Origin: F0422 sp003992255 | GTDB lineage: Bacteria > Bacillota > Negativicutes > Veillonellales > Veillonellaceae | Assembly: GCF_003992255.1 (NCBI RefSeq) | Contig: NZ_RQVA01000002.1 | Coordinates: 62,001 to 126,000, forward strand | Direction of reading: 5' to 3' | DNA: 64,000 bases | Shown here: piece after piece, positions 1 to 8,216 of the stretch | Layout of the letters: each line of letters starts with the position of its first letter | Numbering within the stretch: the first letter of the stretch is position 1 | Notes under the pieces: generated by a model | What the model saw: the letters and a program-made list of their open reading frames with translations, nothing else | Told to the model about the DNA's origin: nothing | The model's database searches: none | Program-made: the position numbers and the translations under genes

Positions 1-924
1 GTAGTAACCAATGCTAGTGGGATGGAAGATGCAGGTGTATATCGTATTAGTGATACGCAGGCACTTGTGCAAACAGTAGATTTCTTTACACCTCCCGTAG
101 GTGATCCGAGATTGTATGGTCGTGTGGCTGCTTGCAATGCACTTAGCGATGTATACGCCATGGGCGGAACACCGATTTCCGCATTAAATATAGTGGCTTT
201 TCCTGTGGCTCTTGTGAAAGAAGGCATACTTTCAATGGTCTTAGAAGGTGCCAATGAGGTGTTAGAAGAGGCTGGAGTAGCTCTATTAGGTGGCCATAGT
301 GTAGAAAATGAAGTGCCCCTCTTTGGGATGGCTGTGACAGGGCTCATGAATCCTCAGTCGATTTGGACGAATGCGGGGGCCCAAGTAGGTGATGTATTAA
401 TTATTACAAAGCCTATTGGAACAGGAATTATGAATACGGCAGATAAGGGTAATCTATTTCCTCAAGGTGCACAAGAGGCTATAGATAGCATGTGTACCTT
501 AAATCGTATGGCGCGAGATGTGGCTGCAAGGTTTATGGTTCATAGCTGTACGGATATTACGGGCTTTAGTTTGTTAGGCCATATATCTGAAATGGCACGA
601 GCTAGTGAAGTATCTATGGAGTTGTATGTAGAGGCATTACCTCTGTTCACAGATGTACAAGAGGCAGCTCGTATGGGATTAGTCCCTGCGGCAACGTATG
701 GAAACCGTAAAGCCTTATCTAGTACGGTAGAGTTTGCTAGTGAGTTAGATACGGTGTGGAGTGATATTTGCTTTGACCCTCAAACATCGGGAGGGCTATT
801 GTTTGCTTGTAGTGAGGATGAAGGAGAAAGGTTGCTTTCAGAATTACAGTTAGTAGGAATCAGGCACGCCGCCATCATAGGTCGTGTGAAGCAGAAGGAA
901 AGGAAGTATATATATGTCAAATAA
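1..924 (+). CDS. selD: Selenophosphate synthase (SelD), 5' end outside window
   Basis: SelD makes selenophosphate from selenide and ATP, the selenium donor for selenocysteine, selenouridine and the selenium cofactor of some molybdenum hydroxylases. The frame is open from base 1, so the N-terminus is missing; that part carries the catalytic Cys or Sec and the Lys, and cannot be assessed. The visible 307 residues follow E. coli SelD closely: an EDAGVY stretch matching the family DDAAVY, AMGG, the GGHS loop, TDITGFSLLGH, and DPQTSGGLL near the C-terminus. The stop overlaps the start of yedF, so the two are probably co-translated. Neighbours yedF and DUF3343 are both selenium-associated. Confidence 0.96.
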   Translation, partial: VVTNASGMEDAGVYRISDTQALVQTVDFFTPPVGDPRLYGRVAACNALSDVYAMGGTPISALNIVAFPVALVKEGILSMVLEGANEVLEEAGVALLGGHSVENEVPLFGMAVTGLMNPQSIWTNAGAQVGDVLIITKPIGTGIMNTADKGNLFPQGAQEAIDSMCTLNRMARDVAARFMVHSCTDITGFSLLGHISEMARASEVSMELYVEALPLFTDVQEAARMGLVPAATYGNRKALSSTVEFASELDTVWSDICFDPQTSGGLLFACSEDEGERLLSELQLVGIRHAAIIGRVKQKERKYIYVK

Positions 925-1783
925 AGAAGTTATGTTAGATATGCGTGGAAAGGCGTGCCCAGAGCCAGTGATAGAAGCAAAAAAAGCGATGGATGCGGAT
1001 GGCACTACCTATGTGAAAGTTTTAGTGGATAATGATGTAAGCCGCGATAATGTGGTGAAATTAGGGGAATATAGAGGATACGAGAATCATGTGCTGGAGC
1101 AAGAAGGTAATTATATCGTTGTCTTAATTCCCCCAACTGTTGTTACAGAGGAGTTGGCCACTGCTAGTGCTTTGAATATCCAAACCTCTAACGATCTAGA
1201 TGACTTAGATTTGGAAGATATTTTCGAAAATGAATTTGCTGCGCCTCTGGGTAAGGTGATAACAAATACGACGATAGCAGGAGGAGATGCTCCTTTTTAT
1301 ATGACCAATGGGACAGGTAGTTTAGAGCGAAGCATTGCAGCCTATGAAAAAATGAAAGCAGAAAAAGCGGCTATGGGAGCACCTATCACACAAGAGATGG
1401 AGTCTCCTGAGGTGAAGATGTCAACACCAGTCATGCCGGCTCAAGGCGTAGGAGACAAAGTGTTACTCCTAACGAAAGATTACTTAGGAGAAGGCAGTGA
1501 AGAATTAGGCCACAACTTGATGAAATCTTTCCTCTATGTATTGACGGAAGCAGATGTAAAACCGAAGGCTATCTATTGCATTAATAGTGCCGTAAACATG
1601 CTCGTAACAGGATCGGACCATCTGGACAACTTGACAGCATTGGAAGCGGCTGGTGTAACAATCGCCGGCTGTGGTATTTGTTTAGATTTTTATGGCGTGA
1701 AAGATAAAGTACAAGTAGGGACGATTACGAATTTATATGCCATCACAGAAAGCTTACTGCAAGAACAAGTGGTTACGTTGTAA
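914..1783 (+). CDS. yedF: Selenium metabolism protein YedF (TusA-like plus DsrE-like domains)
   Basis: Probable sulfur/selenium transfer protein of 289 residues. Residues 1-75 form a TusA-like domain with the CPEP motif (Cys15) that carries persulfide or perselenide in this fold. Residues 75-180 are a variable linker. Residues about 180-289 form a DsrE-like domain with the family signature AGCGICLDFYG near 251-261. The gene starts 11 bases before the selD stop and its stop overlaps the next start, so the three genes look translationally coupled. In comparative genomics yedF is found mainly with selD. The biochemical role is not firmly established; handing selenium to or from SelD is the usual inference. 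Confidence 0.93.
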   Translation: MSNKEVMLDMRGKACPEPVIEAKKAMDADGTTYVKVLVDNDVSRDNVVKLGEYRGYENHVLEQEGNYIVVLIPPTVVTEELATASALNIQTSNDLDDLDLEDIFENEFAAPLGKVITNTTIAGGDAPFYMTNGTGSLERSIAAYEKMKAEKAAMGAPITQEMESPEVKMSTPVMPAQGVGDKVLLLTKDYLGEGSEELGHNLMKSFLYVLTEADVKPKAIYCINSAVNMLVTGSDHLDNLTALEAAGVTIAGCGICLDFYGVKDKVQVGTITNLYAITESLLQEQVVTL

Positions 1784-2055
1784 TGAGTGTTATGAAAGTA
1801 CTCATTCTATTTAGCTCTTACTACTTTGCAGATAAAGCCGATAAGGCTCTCGCTATTCATGGCGTCATTCATCAATTAATGCCTGTGCCACTAGAGCTAT
1901 CTAGTGCCTGTGGACTTGCCATAGGCGTAGCAGAGTCGTATATGGAAGATGTGCTTAGAATATTTGAGGAACATAAAATAACCCCTTCTCATATGTATTA
2001 CTATGAAAAGGGGAAAGAAATACTTCCATATGCACATGGATCATGTTCTATCTAG
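1783..2055 (+). CDS. DUF3343 protein, putative Se/S carrier
   Basis: Small protein (90 residues) of the DUF3343 family, often annotated as putative Se/S carrier-like. The signature is PVPLELSSACG at residues 34-44, with a conserved Cys at 43 and another near the C-terminal end. Its ATG overlaps the yedF stop as TAATG. The family commonly sits beside selD/yedF or cysteine desulfurases, which fits a role as a small chalcogen-binding shuttle, but no activity is proven. It is the last gene of the visible selenium operon; a strong hairpin follows 30 bases downstream. Confidence 0.85.
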   Translation: MSVMKVLILFSSYYFADKADKALAIHGVIHQLMPVPLELSSACGLAIGVAESYMEDVLRIFEEHKITPSHMYYYEKGKEILPYAHGSCSI

Positions 2056-2082
2056 GGGATGCCCTAGAATTTGATGACTATT

Positions 2083-2124
2083 AAAAAAGCTAGGAATACT
2101 CCGCAGAGCATTCCTAGCTTTTTT
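2083..2124. terminator. Bidirectional terminator between convergent operons
   Basis: A 15-bp stem (2083-2097 pairing with 2110-2124) closes a 12-base loop. It has an A run on the left and a T run on the right, so it can end transcription of the selD operon (+) and of ychF (-). Confidence 0.9.
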
Positions 2125-2129
2125 CGTTG

Positions 2130-3236
2130 TTATACGTTGAAACGGAAATGAGTTACATCGCCGTCTTTCATTACATAGTCTTTACCTTCTAGGCGAACGA
2201 GACCTTTTTCTTTGGCCGCATTTTGACTGCCACAAGCTTCTAAATCGTCAAAAGATACAATCTCTGCACGGATGAAGCCTTTTTCGATATCAGAGTGGAT
2301 TTTACCAGCTGCTTGAGGTGCTTTTGTGCCTTCTACAATAGTCCAAGCACGAGCTTCCATTTCACCAGCTGTGAAGTAGTTAATTAAACCTAATAAGGAA
2401 TAACTAGCTTTGATTAATTTTGTTAAGCCACTTTCCTCTAAACCAAGATCAGCTAAGAAAGCTGTGGCTTCTTCGTCGGATAATTCTGCAATTTCAGATT
2501 CGATGCGAGCAGATACAACCACAACACCAGACCCTTCTTTGGCTGCATACTCTTCTACTTGTTTGACAAATTCATTGCCAGAGTAGTCGGATACTTCATC
2601 TTCGCCCACATTGGCTACGTATAAAGATTTTTTTGCTGTTAATAAGGTTAAGTCTTTTAAGATGTCTAATTCATCTTCAGTTAAGCCTTGGGCGCGAACA
2701 GGGATTGCATCACCTAATGCAGCAGATACTTTTTCTAAAATAGGTGCTTCAATACGAGCATCTTTGTCGCCGGATTTTGCCAGTTTTGCAATACGTTGTA
2801 AGCGTTTGTCTACGCTTTCAAGGTCGGCTAAACATAATTCAGTATTGATGATTTCAATATCACGAACAGGATCTACAGAACCCGCCACATGTGTGATATT
2901 AGGGTCATCGAAACAACGGATGACTTGTGCGATGGCATCAACTTGGCGGATGTGGCTTAAGAATTTGTTGCCCAATCCTTCCCCTTTGGAAGCGCCAGCC
3001 ACAAGGCCAGCGATATCTACGAAGCGCATAGCAGCAGGCAAGATGCGTTTGGATCCGAACATCTCAGCTAATACAGCTAAACGAGCGTCTGGTACGTCTA
3101 CCACGCCTACATTTGGTTCGATGGTACAGAATGGGTAGTTTGCAGCTTCTGCACCGGCTTTTGTAATAGCGTTAAATAATGTACTTTTTCCTACGTTTGG
3201 AAGGCCTACAATGCCTACTTCTAAATTTGTGCTCAT
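2130..3236 (-). CDS. ychF: Redox-regulated ATPase/GTPase YchF (OLA1 family)
   Basis: Universal OLA1/YchF P-loop NTPase that binds ribosomes and prefers ATP; 368 residues, normal length. The P-loop GLPNVGKST lies at residues 11-19. A central coiled-coil insert and a C-terminal TGS-like domain ending in MKDGDVTHFRFNV complete the family layout. An upstream in-frame ATG would add 19 residues, but the ATG at 3236 has an AAGGAGAT ribosome binding site at ideal spacing and begins MSTNLEVGIVGLPN as family members do, so 3236 is chosen. Single-gene unit facing the selD operon. Role in stress and translation control is known for the family, not shown here. Confidence 0.97.
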   Translation of the reverse strand: MSTNLEVGIVGLPNVGKSTLFNAITKAGAEAANYPFCTIEPNVGVVDVPDARLAVLAEMFGSKRILPAAMRFVDIAGLVAGASKGEGLGNKFLSHIRQVDAIAQVIRCFDDPNITHVAGSVDPVRDIEIINTELCLADLESVDKRLQRIAKLAKSGDKDARIEAPILEKVSAALGDAIPVRAQGLTEDELDILKDLTLLTAKKSLYVANVGEDEVSDYSGNEFVKQVEEYAAKEGSGVVVVSARIESEIAELSDEEATAFLADLGLEESGLTKLIKASYSLLGLINYFTAGEMEARAWTIVEGTKAPQAAGKIHSDIEKGFIRAEIVSFDDLEACGSQNAAKEKGLVRLEGKDYVMKDGDVTHFRFNV

Positions 3237-3492
3237 GGTATCTCCTTTTATATCTTGTATAGCCCTAAAGCGATAGTATAGTGTGTCACACACTTAATAT
3301 GTCATGTGAAAGCCCATATGGGGCTGAGTCAGCAAGTGCTAGTTGTGTGTACTTGTCTAGACAGGTAGCTTTCATTTATGGATAAACGGTATAAAACGCA
3401 CCTATGAGATAGGTGCGTTACGCTTGTCTATGCCAATATTATAACTAATATTGTAAAAGTTGGCAAATGTCACTTGAGGCACAATGAAAATC

Positions 3493-3629
3493 TTGTGGCG
3501 TTCTATACGCTAGTTAGCAAAGGAGAGTCCACGGCATATTCCTTCACAAACGGTATTGCATAATGTTTGTTCAGGAACATACCGTGGACTCTAAGCGTTT
3601 GTTAATTTTGGAAAAAAGAACGCCAATAG
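3493..3629. repeat. Long palindromic intergenic element, copy A
   Basis: An imperfect inverted repeat. The strongest part is 3524-3592, where AGAGTCCACGG pairs with CCGTGGACTCT and an inner TTCCTTCACAAAC faces GTTTGTTCAGGAAC. Weaker flanking arms extend pairing to GGCGTTCT near 3498 and AGAACGCC near 3617. The inner arms match the copies at 53.3-53.7 kb and 55.1 kb; the outer stem does not, yet still pairs. No coding sequence is evident. Confidence 0.8.
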
Positions 3630-3745
3630 ATGTATATTCTACCACTGCGTTCTAGGGGGAGGGGGAACATACCGTGGACTCTAAGCGTTTGTTAATTTTG
3701 ACAAAAGAACGTCAATAGATGTATATGGTGCCACTGCGTTCTAGG
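3575..3745. repeat. Tandem duplication of the right arm of palindromic copy A
   Basis: About 81 bases from 3575 to 3656 are repeated at 3665-3745 with a period of 90. The unit runs from GAACATACCGTGG to CTGCGTTCTAGG and differs at roughly ten positions. It is the 3' arm of the palindrome plus its outer flank, so one arm has been copied without the other. Together with copy A this fills most of the gap between ychF and ddh (3237-3812). Confidence 0.85.
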
Positions 3746-3766
3746 AAAATGGGGCTGGGGTAGATG

Positions 3767-3795
3767 AAAAGCACAGATTTGTGGTCTGTGCTTTT
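3767..3795 (-). terminator. Terminator of ddh
   Basis: An 11-bp stem, AAAAGCACAGA with TCTGTGCTTTT, around a 7-base loop, 18 bases past the ddh stop on the minus strand. Confidence 0.75.
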
Positions 3796-3812
3796 TGTAT
3801 GTGTCATATATC

Positions 3813-4787
3813 TTATAGATAATGTGCCCGTAATTCTTCAGCAGATTTAGGAGACAACCAAGCTGGTGCGATGTCGAATACTGTGAAAGCACCACGGCCA
3901 CCATGTGCTGCTAAGCGATGTACGCCACGAGCGAAGGCTACTAATACAGCACCAGTAAATTCAGGGTTAGAATCTAATTGTAAACCGAATTCGTAGATGT
4001 GTTTTGTACCTGTTGTCGTTTCGCCGCTGCGGATCACAAGACCACCATGTGGGATGCCTTTGTGGTTCGCATCTAATTCTTCTTGGGAAATGAAAGTTAC
4101 TGTTGTTTCGTAGCCAACGAAGTAGTTAGGCATAGTTTTGATTTCATTTTCGATACGAGCTGCATCAGCGCCTTCTTCCAACACTACATAGCATTCGCGA
4201 AGGTGAGAAGAAGTAGCTGTCACTTCAGGTGTTTCACCATTGCGGATAGCAGAGATAATCTCTTGTTTAGGCACAGTGTATTGACGAGCATCTGCTACGC
4301 CTTCGATGCGGCGGATTGCATCGGAATGACCTTGGGATACGCCACGGCCCCAGAATGTGTAGGAATCGCCTTGTGGTAAGATGCTTTCAGCGTACACACG
4401 TTGCAAGGAGAACATGCCTGGGTCCCATCCACAAGAGATAAGAGCCGCAGTACCAGCCTCTTGTGCTACTTTACGAACGTTTTCGAAATGCTCAGGGATA
4501 CGAGCGTGTGTATCGAAGCTGTCGATCACATTGAAATGGGCTGCAATAGCTGGAGTTTGATCGATTAGGTCTGTGGCACTGCCACCGCATAATACCATTA
4601 CGTCAATTTTGCCTTTGAAAGATTCTACTTCTTCCATTGTGTAGCTAGGTACGCCGCTAACAGTTTGTAAACCAGAACGGCGAGAGAATACACCTACCAA
4701 TTCCATATCTGGTTGTAATGCTACAGCCGCTTCTACACCGCGACCAAGGTTGCCGTATCCAACGATACCAATACGAATGTTGCTCAT
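3813..4787 (-). CDS. ddh: meso-Diaminopimelate D-dehydrogenase
   Basis: NADPH-dependent enzyme (EC 1.4.1.16) converting tetrahydrodipicolinate and ammonia directly to meso-diaminopimelate for lysine and peptidoglycan. The 324-residue product matches Corynebacterium Ddh along its length: VGYGNLGRGVE Rossmann loop at residues 9-19, SRRSGL, CGGSATD, GWDPGMFS, a SQGHSDAIRRI segment, TMPNYFVGYE and HGG. The start has an AAAGGAAG ribosome site. It lies next to dapL on the same strand but 155 bases separate the genes and a motif-bearing upstream region suggests its own promoter. Having both Ddh and DapL is redundant for synthesis; Ddh could also run in the degradative direction. Confidence 0.95.
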   Translation of the reverse strand: MSNIRIGIVGYGNLGRGVEAAVALQPDMELVGVFSRRSGLQTVSGVPSYTMEEVESFKGKIDVMVLCGGSATDLIDQTPAIAAHFNVIDSFDTHARIPEHFENVRKVAQEAGTAALISCGWDPGMFSLQRVYAESILPQGDSYTFWGRGVSQGHSDAIRRIEGVADARQYTVPKQEIISAIRNGETPEVTATSSHLRECYVVLEEGADAARIENEIKTMPNYFVGYETTVTFISQEELDANHKGIPHGGLVIRSGETTTGTKHIYEFGLQLDSNPEFTGAVLVAFARGVHRLAAHGGRGAFTVFDIAPAWLSPKSAEELRAHYL

Positions 4788-4802
4788 TGTTACTTCCTTT
4801 CG

Positions 4803-4822
4803 TGAAAGTTGATACTTTCATT
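4803..4822. promoter_or_regulatory. Inverted TGAAAG/CTTTCA motif upstream of ddh
   Basis: TGAAAG at 4803-4808 and CTTTCA at 4815-4820 form a 6-bp dyad, 16 bases before the ddh start. ATACTTTCATT at 4812 is one base off the ATACTTTCATA word seen upstream of four other genes in the window. Candidate operator. Confidence 0.45.
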
Positions 4823-4942
4823 AATATTAAATACTATCGAACTGTAATAGGAGATTACAGTATATGATGAAATGAGGGACTGTGCCCGTTGTTTTCGCAT
4901 GTATCATTATAGCGAAAAATTCCCATAGAGGAAAGAGGAATA

Positions 4943-6172
4943 TTAAAATTGTAGTGTTTTAATACGATCGACTGCACGAATTGTATTTTCTCGGCTACTG
5001 AATGCAGTGAGACGTAGATAGCCTTCGCCTTCAGGACCAAAACCAGAACCAGGAGTGCTTACAATATGTACCTTTTCTAATAGGGTGTCGAATAAGTCCC
5101 AGCTAGTCATGCCTTTTGGTGCTTGAATCCAAATGTATGGAGCATCAACACCACCAAATACAGTTAGACCAATAGCTTCTAAGCCTTCACGGATGATGCG
5201 AGCGTTTTCCATGTAGTAAGCGATGTGTTCTTTAATTTGTGCACGACCTTCTGGTGTGTAAACAGCAGCAGCACCACGTTGAATGATGTAAGGAACACCA
5301 TTGAATTTTGTGGTCTGGCGACGATTCCACATTGGGTTCAGAGGAACACGCTTCCCTTTTGCGTTCTTGGCAGTTACTTCATGAGGAACTACAGTGTAGG
5401 CGCAACGAGTACCAGTGAAACCTGCCGTTTTAGAGAAAGAACGGAATTCGATGGCCACTTCACGAGCGCCTTCGATTTCATAAATAGAACGAACTGTATC
5501 TGTGGATGTGATGAAAGCTTCATAAGCGGAGTCGAACATTAAGATCGCTTCGTTATCTTTGCACCATTGTACCCATTCTGCTAAGCGAGCACGGCTTAAT
5601 ACGGTGCCAGTTGGGTTGTTAGGGCAGCAAAGGTAGACGATGTCTACTCGCTCTTTTGGAAATGCAGGAGAGAAGTTATTCTCTGCATTTGTTGGTAGGT
5701 ATACTACTTTTTCATAAATGCCGTCGATAGCTTTGCCAGTGCGGCCACCCATAACATTAGAGTCAAGGTATACTGGGTACACAGGGTCAGTAATAGCGAT
5801 GATGTTGTTTTCAGAGAAAATTTCCTGGATGTTGCCCACGTCAGACTTAGCTCCGTCGGACACGAATATTTCATCCGGTTGGATTGTAATACCTAATGGT
5901 GCATAATCTCCTTCCGCGATGGCATTGCGCAAGAAATCATAACCTTGTTCAGGACCATAGCCTCGGAATGTATCGGCAGAACCCATTTCTTCCACGGCGG
6001 CATGCATAGCTTCGATGACAGCTGGCACAAGGGGGCGTGTCACATCACCTATACCAAGACGAATGATGTCTGCTTCAGGGTGACTTTCTTTGAAAGCTTC
6101 TACTTTACGAGCAATATTAGCGAATAAATAAGAACCTTGTAGGTTTTCATAATTTGGATTTACAGTAGCCAT
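4943..6172 (-). CDS. dapL: LL-diaminopimelate aminotransferase
   Basis: PLP enzyme (EC 2.6.1.83) transferring an amino group from glutamate to tetrahydrodipicolinate to give LL-diaminopimelate; DapF is then needed for the meso form. The 409-residue product has the DapL features: IIRLGIGDVTRPL, YGPEQGYDFLR, SDGAKSDVGN, DPVYPVYLDSNVM, CCPNNPTG, and the Schiff-base lysine in SFSKTAGFTGTR. Start 6172 is chosen because an AAGGAGCT ribosome site precedes it and MATVNPNYENLQGSYLF is the usual N-terminus; the longer open frame upstream is leader. A good sigma-70 promoter lies about 200 bases upstream. The next gene (ddh) gives an alternative route from the same substrate. Confidence 0.96.
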   Translation of the reverse strand: MATVNPNYENLQGSYLFANIARKVEAFKESHPEADIIRLGIGDVTRPLVPAVIEAMHAAVEEMGSADTFRGYGPEQGYDFLRNAIAEGDYAPLGITIQPDEIFVSDGAKSDVGNIQEIFSENNIIAITDPVYPVYLDSNVMGGRTGKAIDGIYEKVVYLPTNAENNFSPAFPKERVDIVYLCCPNNPTGTVLSRARLAEWVQWCKDNEAILMFDSAYEAFITSTDTVRSIYEIEGAREVAIEFRSFSKTAGFTGTRCAYTVVPHEVTAKNAKGKRVPLNPMWNRRQTTKFNGVPYIIQRGAAAVYTPEGRAQIKEHIAYYMENARIIREGLEAIGLTVFGGVDAPYIWIQAPKGMTSWDLFDTLLEKVHIVSTPGSGFGPEGEGYLRLTAFSSRENTIRAVDRIKTLQF

Positions 6173-6376
6173 AAGAGCTCCTTCTGTTACAAAATAATAA
6201 AGATACATGTATATAAAGACATCGAAGCGGTATGTATATTTTAGCATAATAGATATGTGTATATGCCGTGAGTTGCATATGCAGACACGCAAGACGAGGA
6301 ACATTTATATATAGAGGTAATAATAATTAATGAATATAAAAGGGCATTGAATAGATCCCTTAAATTACATTTCTAT

Positions 6377-6405
6377 ATTCTATAGTATTTGCAAAGATAT
6401 GTCAA
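6377..6405 (-). promoter_or_regulatory. Promoter of dapL
   Basis: On the minus strand: TTGACA (6400-6405), 17-base spacer, TAGAAT (6377-6382). The predicted leader is about 200 nt. I looked for a lysine riboswitch in it and saw no convincing match. Confidence 0.75.
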
Positions 6406-6524
6406 AAGCAAAATGGAGGTATAGTATGCAGTTATACTAGTAAATTCACTTATAGCGGTTTCGGTTGGTACCATATGTTTTGTACCAATGGTTGTGTCTA
6501 ATTACCTGTGTATGTCGTTATCAC

Positions 6525-6556
6525 ATAAAAACGAGGCTGTTCATGGAACGCCTCGT
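6525..6556 (-). terminator. Terminator of the MATE gene
   Basis: ACGAGGC (6531-6537) pairs with GCCTCGT (6550-6556); on the minus strand the stem is followed by TTTTAT. The rest of the 415-base gap (6173-6587) holds the dapL promoter and leader and nothing else I can identify. Confidence 0.7.
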
Positions 6557-6587
6557 CATTTAAAGGGTTAAGTTTTAATTAATGATT

Positions 6588-7937
6588 TTAGAATAACATG
6601 TTCCGTACATTGCGCTGGACTTTACGTAATCGATACATATAGCAGAGTGCAGCCGAAGACGTACTTGATAATAATCCAATCCAAACGGAGTAAGGCCCGA
6701 AGTCTGTGAATAGGTAGCAAAGGTATGCAACGGGTACGGTCACGCCCCAATAAGTGCCGATGGTAATAATAGAAACGCTAGTTACATCACGATAGGCTCG
6801 GAGAACCCCTTGTAAAGGTGTGCCTACAGCATCGATAATCGTGAAAAATACGGCGTAAGAAATGAAACTTTCAATAAGTGGAATCATATGATTTTCCTTG
6901 GTATATAGGCTGGCTAAGAAGTCGATATGAGTGAAAGAATAGGTTCCAATGCAAAGTGCTATGAAAGCTGCTACACCACGAGTAATCCATGTGTAAGTAA
7001 TAGCATTTTGATATCGTTTAGCCCCTAATTCATAAGCGATGACAATGGTAGAGGCCATACTTAAGCTGAGGGGGAAAGAAAATGTTAATCCAAGGAAACT
7101 AGACGCTGCTTGATGGGCAGCTATAATTTCTGTGCCGAATTTAGTCATAGCAATCCCAGCAGCACTAAAAATACTGATCTCTGCAAAGATAGAGAGGCCA
7201 ATAGGAATCCCTAGAGCTAATTGATCTCGAATGAGTATCCAACTAGGACCGGTGAAAGATGACCAAAACTGATATTGTTTGAAGTGTTTGTGGAATGTAA
7301 TGAGCCAGAGAAAACATAGCATCATATACCAATAGGCGATGGCCGTTGAAATACCGGCACCAAAGCCCCCCAGAGCGGGGATGGGGCCATAACCTTGTAT
7401 GAATAGTACATTGAAAATAGACTGAAATAACACACTACTGCCAATGATGTATAAAGAGTAGCGAGTATTTCCGTGAGCGTCGACAATGTAGCGGAATCCA
7501 GACATGATCATCATAGCTGGAAAGGCTACACACATAGCATTCATATATTGGGTGCAAACAGATTTTGCCGCCGGTTCTAATCCCAATAGATCTAACAAAG
7601 GAGATAAACCAAGTAGGGTGGTAAGTATGAGAACTGTTGCAAATGCAAGCCCTAAATAGATATTTTGCCACATGGTAGCAGCTACCGATTCAGTTTTTTT
7701 TGCCCCTAAGGCATGAGAAATAATGGGGGTCACACCAAGGAGAATTCCTGACAGACCAAAAAAAGCGGCGACCCATAAGTTGTACCCCACACCAATAGCT
7801 GCTAAATCTATGGTACTGTATTGCCCCGTTAATGTGACCGCTATAAAACTACCAACAATGATAGAAAATTGTGTAGCAATGACGGGGGCAGCTACAAGTA
7901 GGAAATGTTTAATCATAGAAAATAAAGATGTAGACAT
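6588..7937 (-). CDS. MATE family efflux transporter (NorM/DinF-like)
   Basis: Inner-membrane cation-coupled multidrug/metabolite exporter of 449 residues, the usual MATE length, with about 12 hydrophobic segments arranged as two six-helix halves. Typical features are APVIATQFSIIVGSFIAVTLTG in helix 1 and the GFGAGISTAIAYW and GIPIGLSIFAEISIFS stretches. The ATG at 7937 has a GGAGGT site five bases upstream; the frame reaches a TTG four codons earlier that lacks a ribosome site. Monocistronic, divergent from the ADP-ribosylglycohydrolase gene. Substrate cannot be told from sequence. Confidence 0.93.
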   Translation of the reverse strand: MSTSLFSMIKHFLLVAAPVIATQFSIIVGSFIAVTLTGQYSTIDLAAIGVGYNLWVAAFFGLSGILLGVTPIISHALGAKKTESVAATMWQNIYLGLAFATVLILTTLLGLSPLLDLLGLEPAAKSVCTQYMNAMCVAFPAMMIMSGFRYIVDAHGNTRYSLYIIGSSVLFQSIFNVLFIQGYGPIPALGGFGAGISTAIAYWYMMLCFLWLITFHKHFKQYQFWSSFTGPSWILIRDQLALGIPIGLSIFAEISIFSAAGIAMTKFGTEIIAAHQAASSFLGLTFSFPLSLSMASTIVIAYELGAKRYQNAITYTWITRGVAAFIALCIGTYSFTHIDFLASLYTKENHMIPLIESFISYAVFFTIIDAVGTPLQGVLRAYRDVTSVSIITIGTYWGVTVPVAYLCYLFTDFGPYSVWIGLLSSTSSAALCYMYRLRKVQRNVRNMLF

Positions 7938-8058
7938 ACTACCTCCCAAAACAAACTTACATAGTGTATTATACTAGTAACCATACATTTTAAACTTACA
8001 TTTATAACATTTAATTATATCATTATAATAGATAATTGTCTATAGGATTAGAGGGTTA

Positions 8059-8087
8059 TTGTCTCTTAAAGGGACATGGTGTATAAT
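8059..8087 (+). promoter_or_regulatory. Promoter of the ADP-ribosylglycohydrolase gene
   Basis: TTGTCT (8059-8064), 17-base spacer, perfect TATAAT (8082-8087), about 130 bases upstream of the start codon. Confidence 0.75.
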
Positions 8088-8216
8088 GGTAACAATTCAG
8101 TTATATCAATAGATATAGCGTAGTATGTTGCATGAAAAATATAGAAGTATATAATTTTTGCATACATCTATGTTTTTATCGCAAATATTATGGTGGAGAC
8201 ACCAGAAAGGAGTTCT

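Noticed and set aside
2611..3138. Open frame of 175 codons on the plus strand
   Set aside because: Antisense shadow of ychF.
6173..6376. Lysine riboswitch in the dapL leader
   Set aside because: The roughly 200-nt leader lacks recognisable L-box conserved blocks and no convincing five-helix fold could be drawn.
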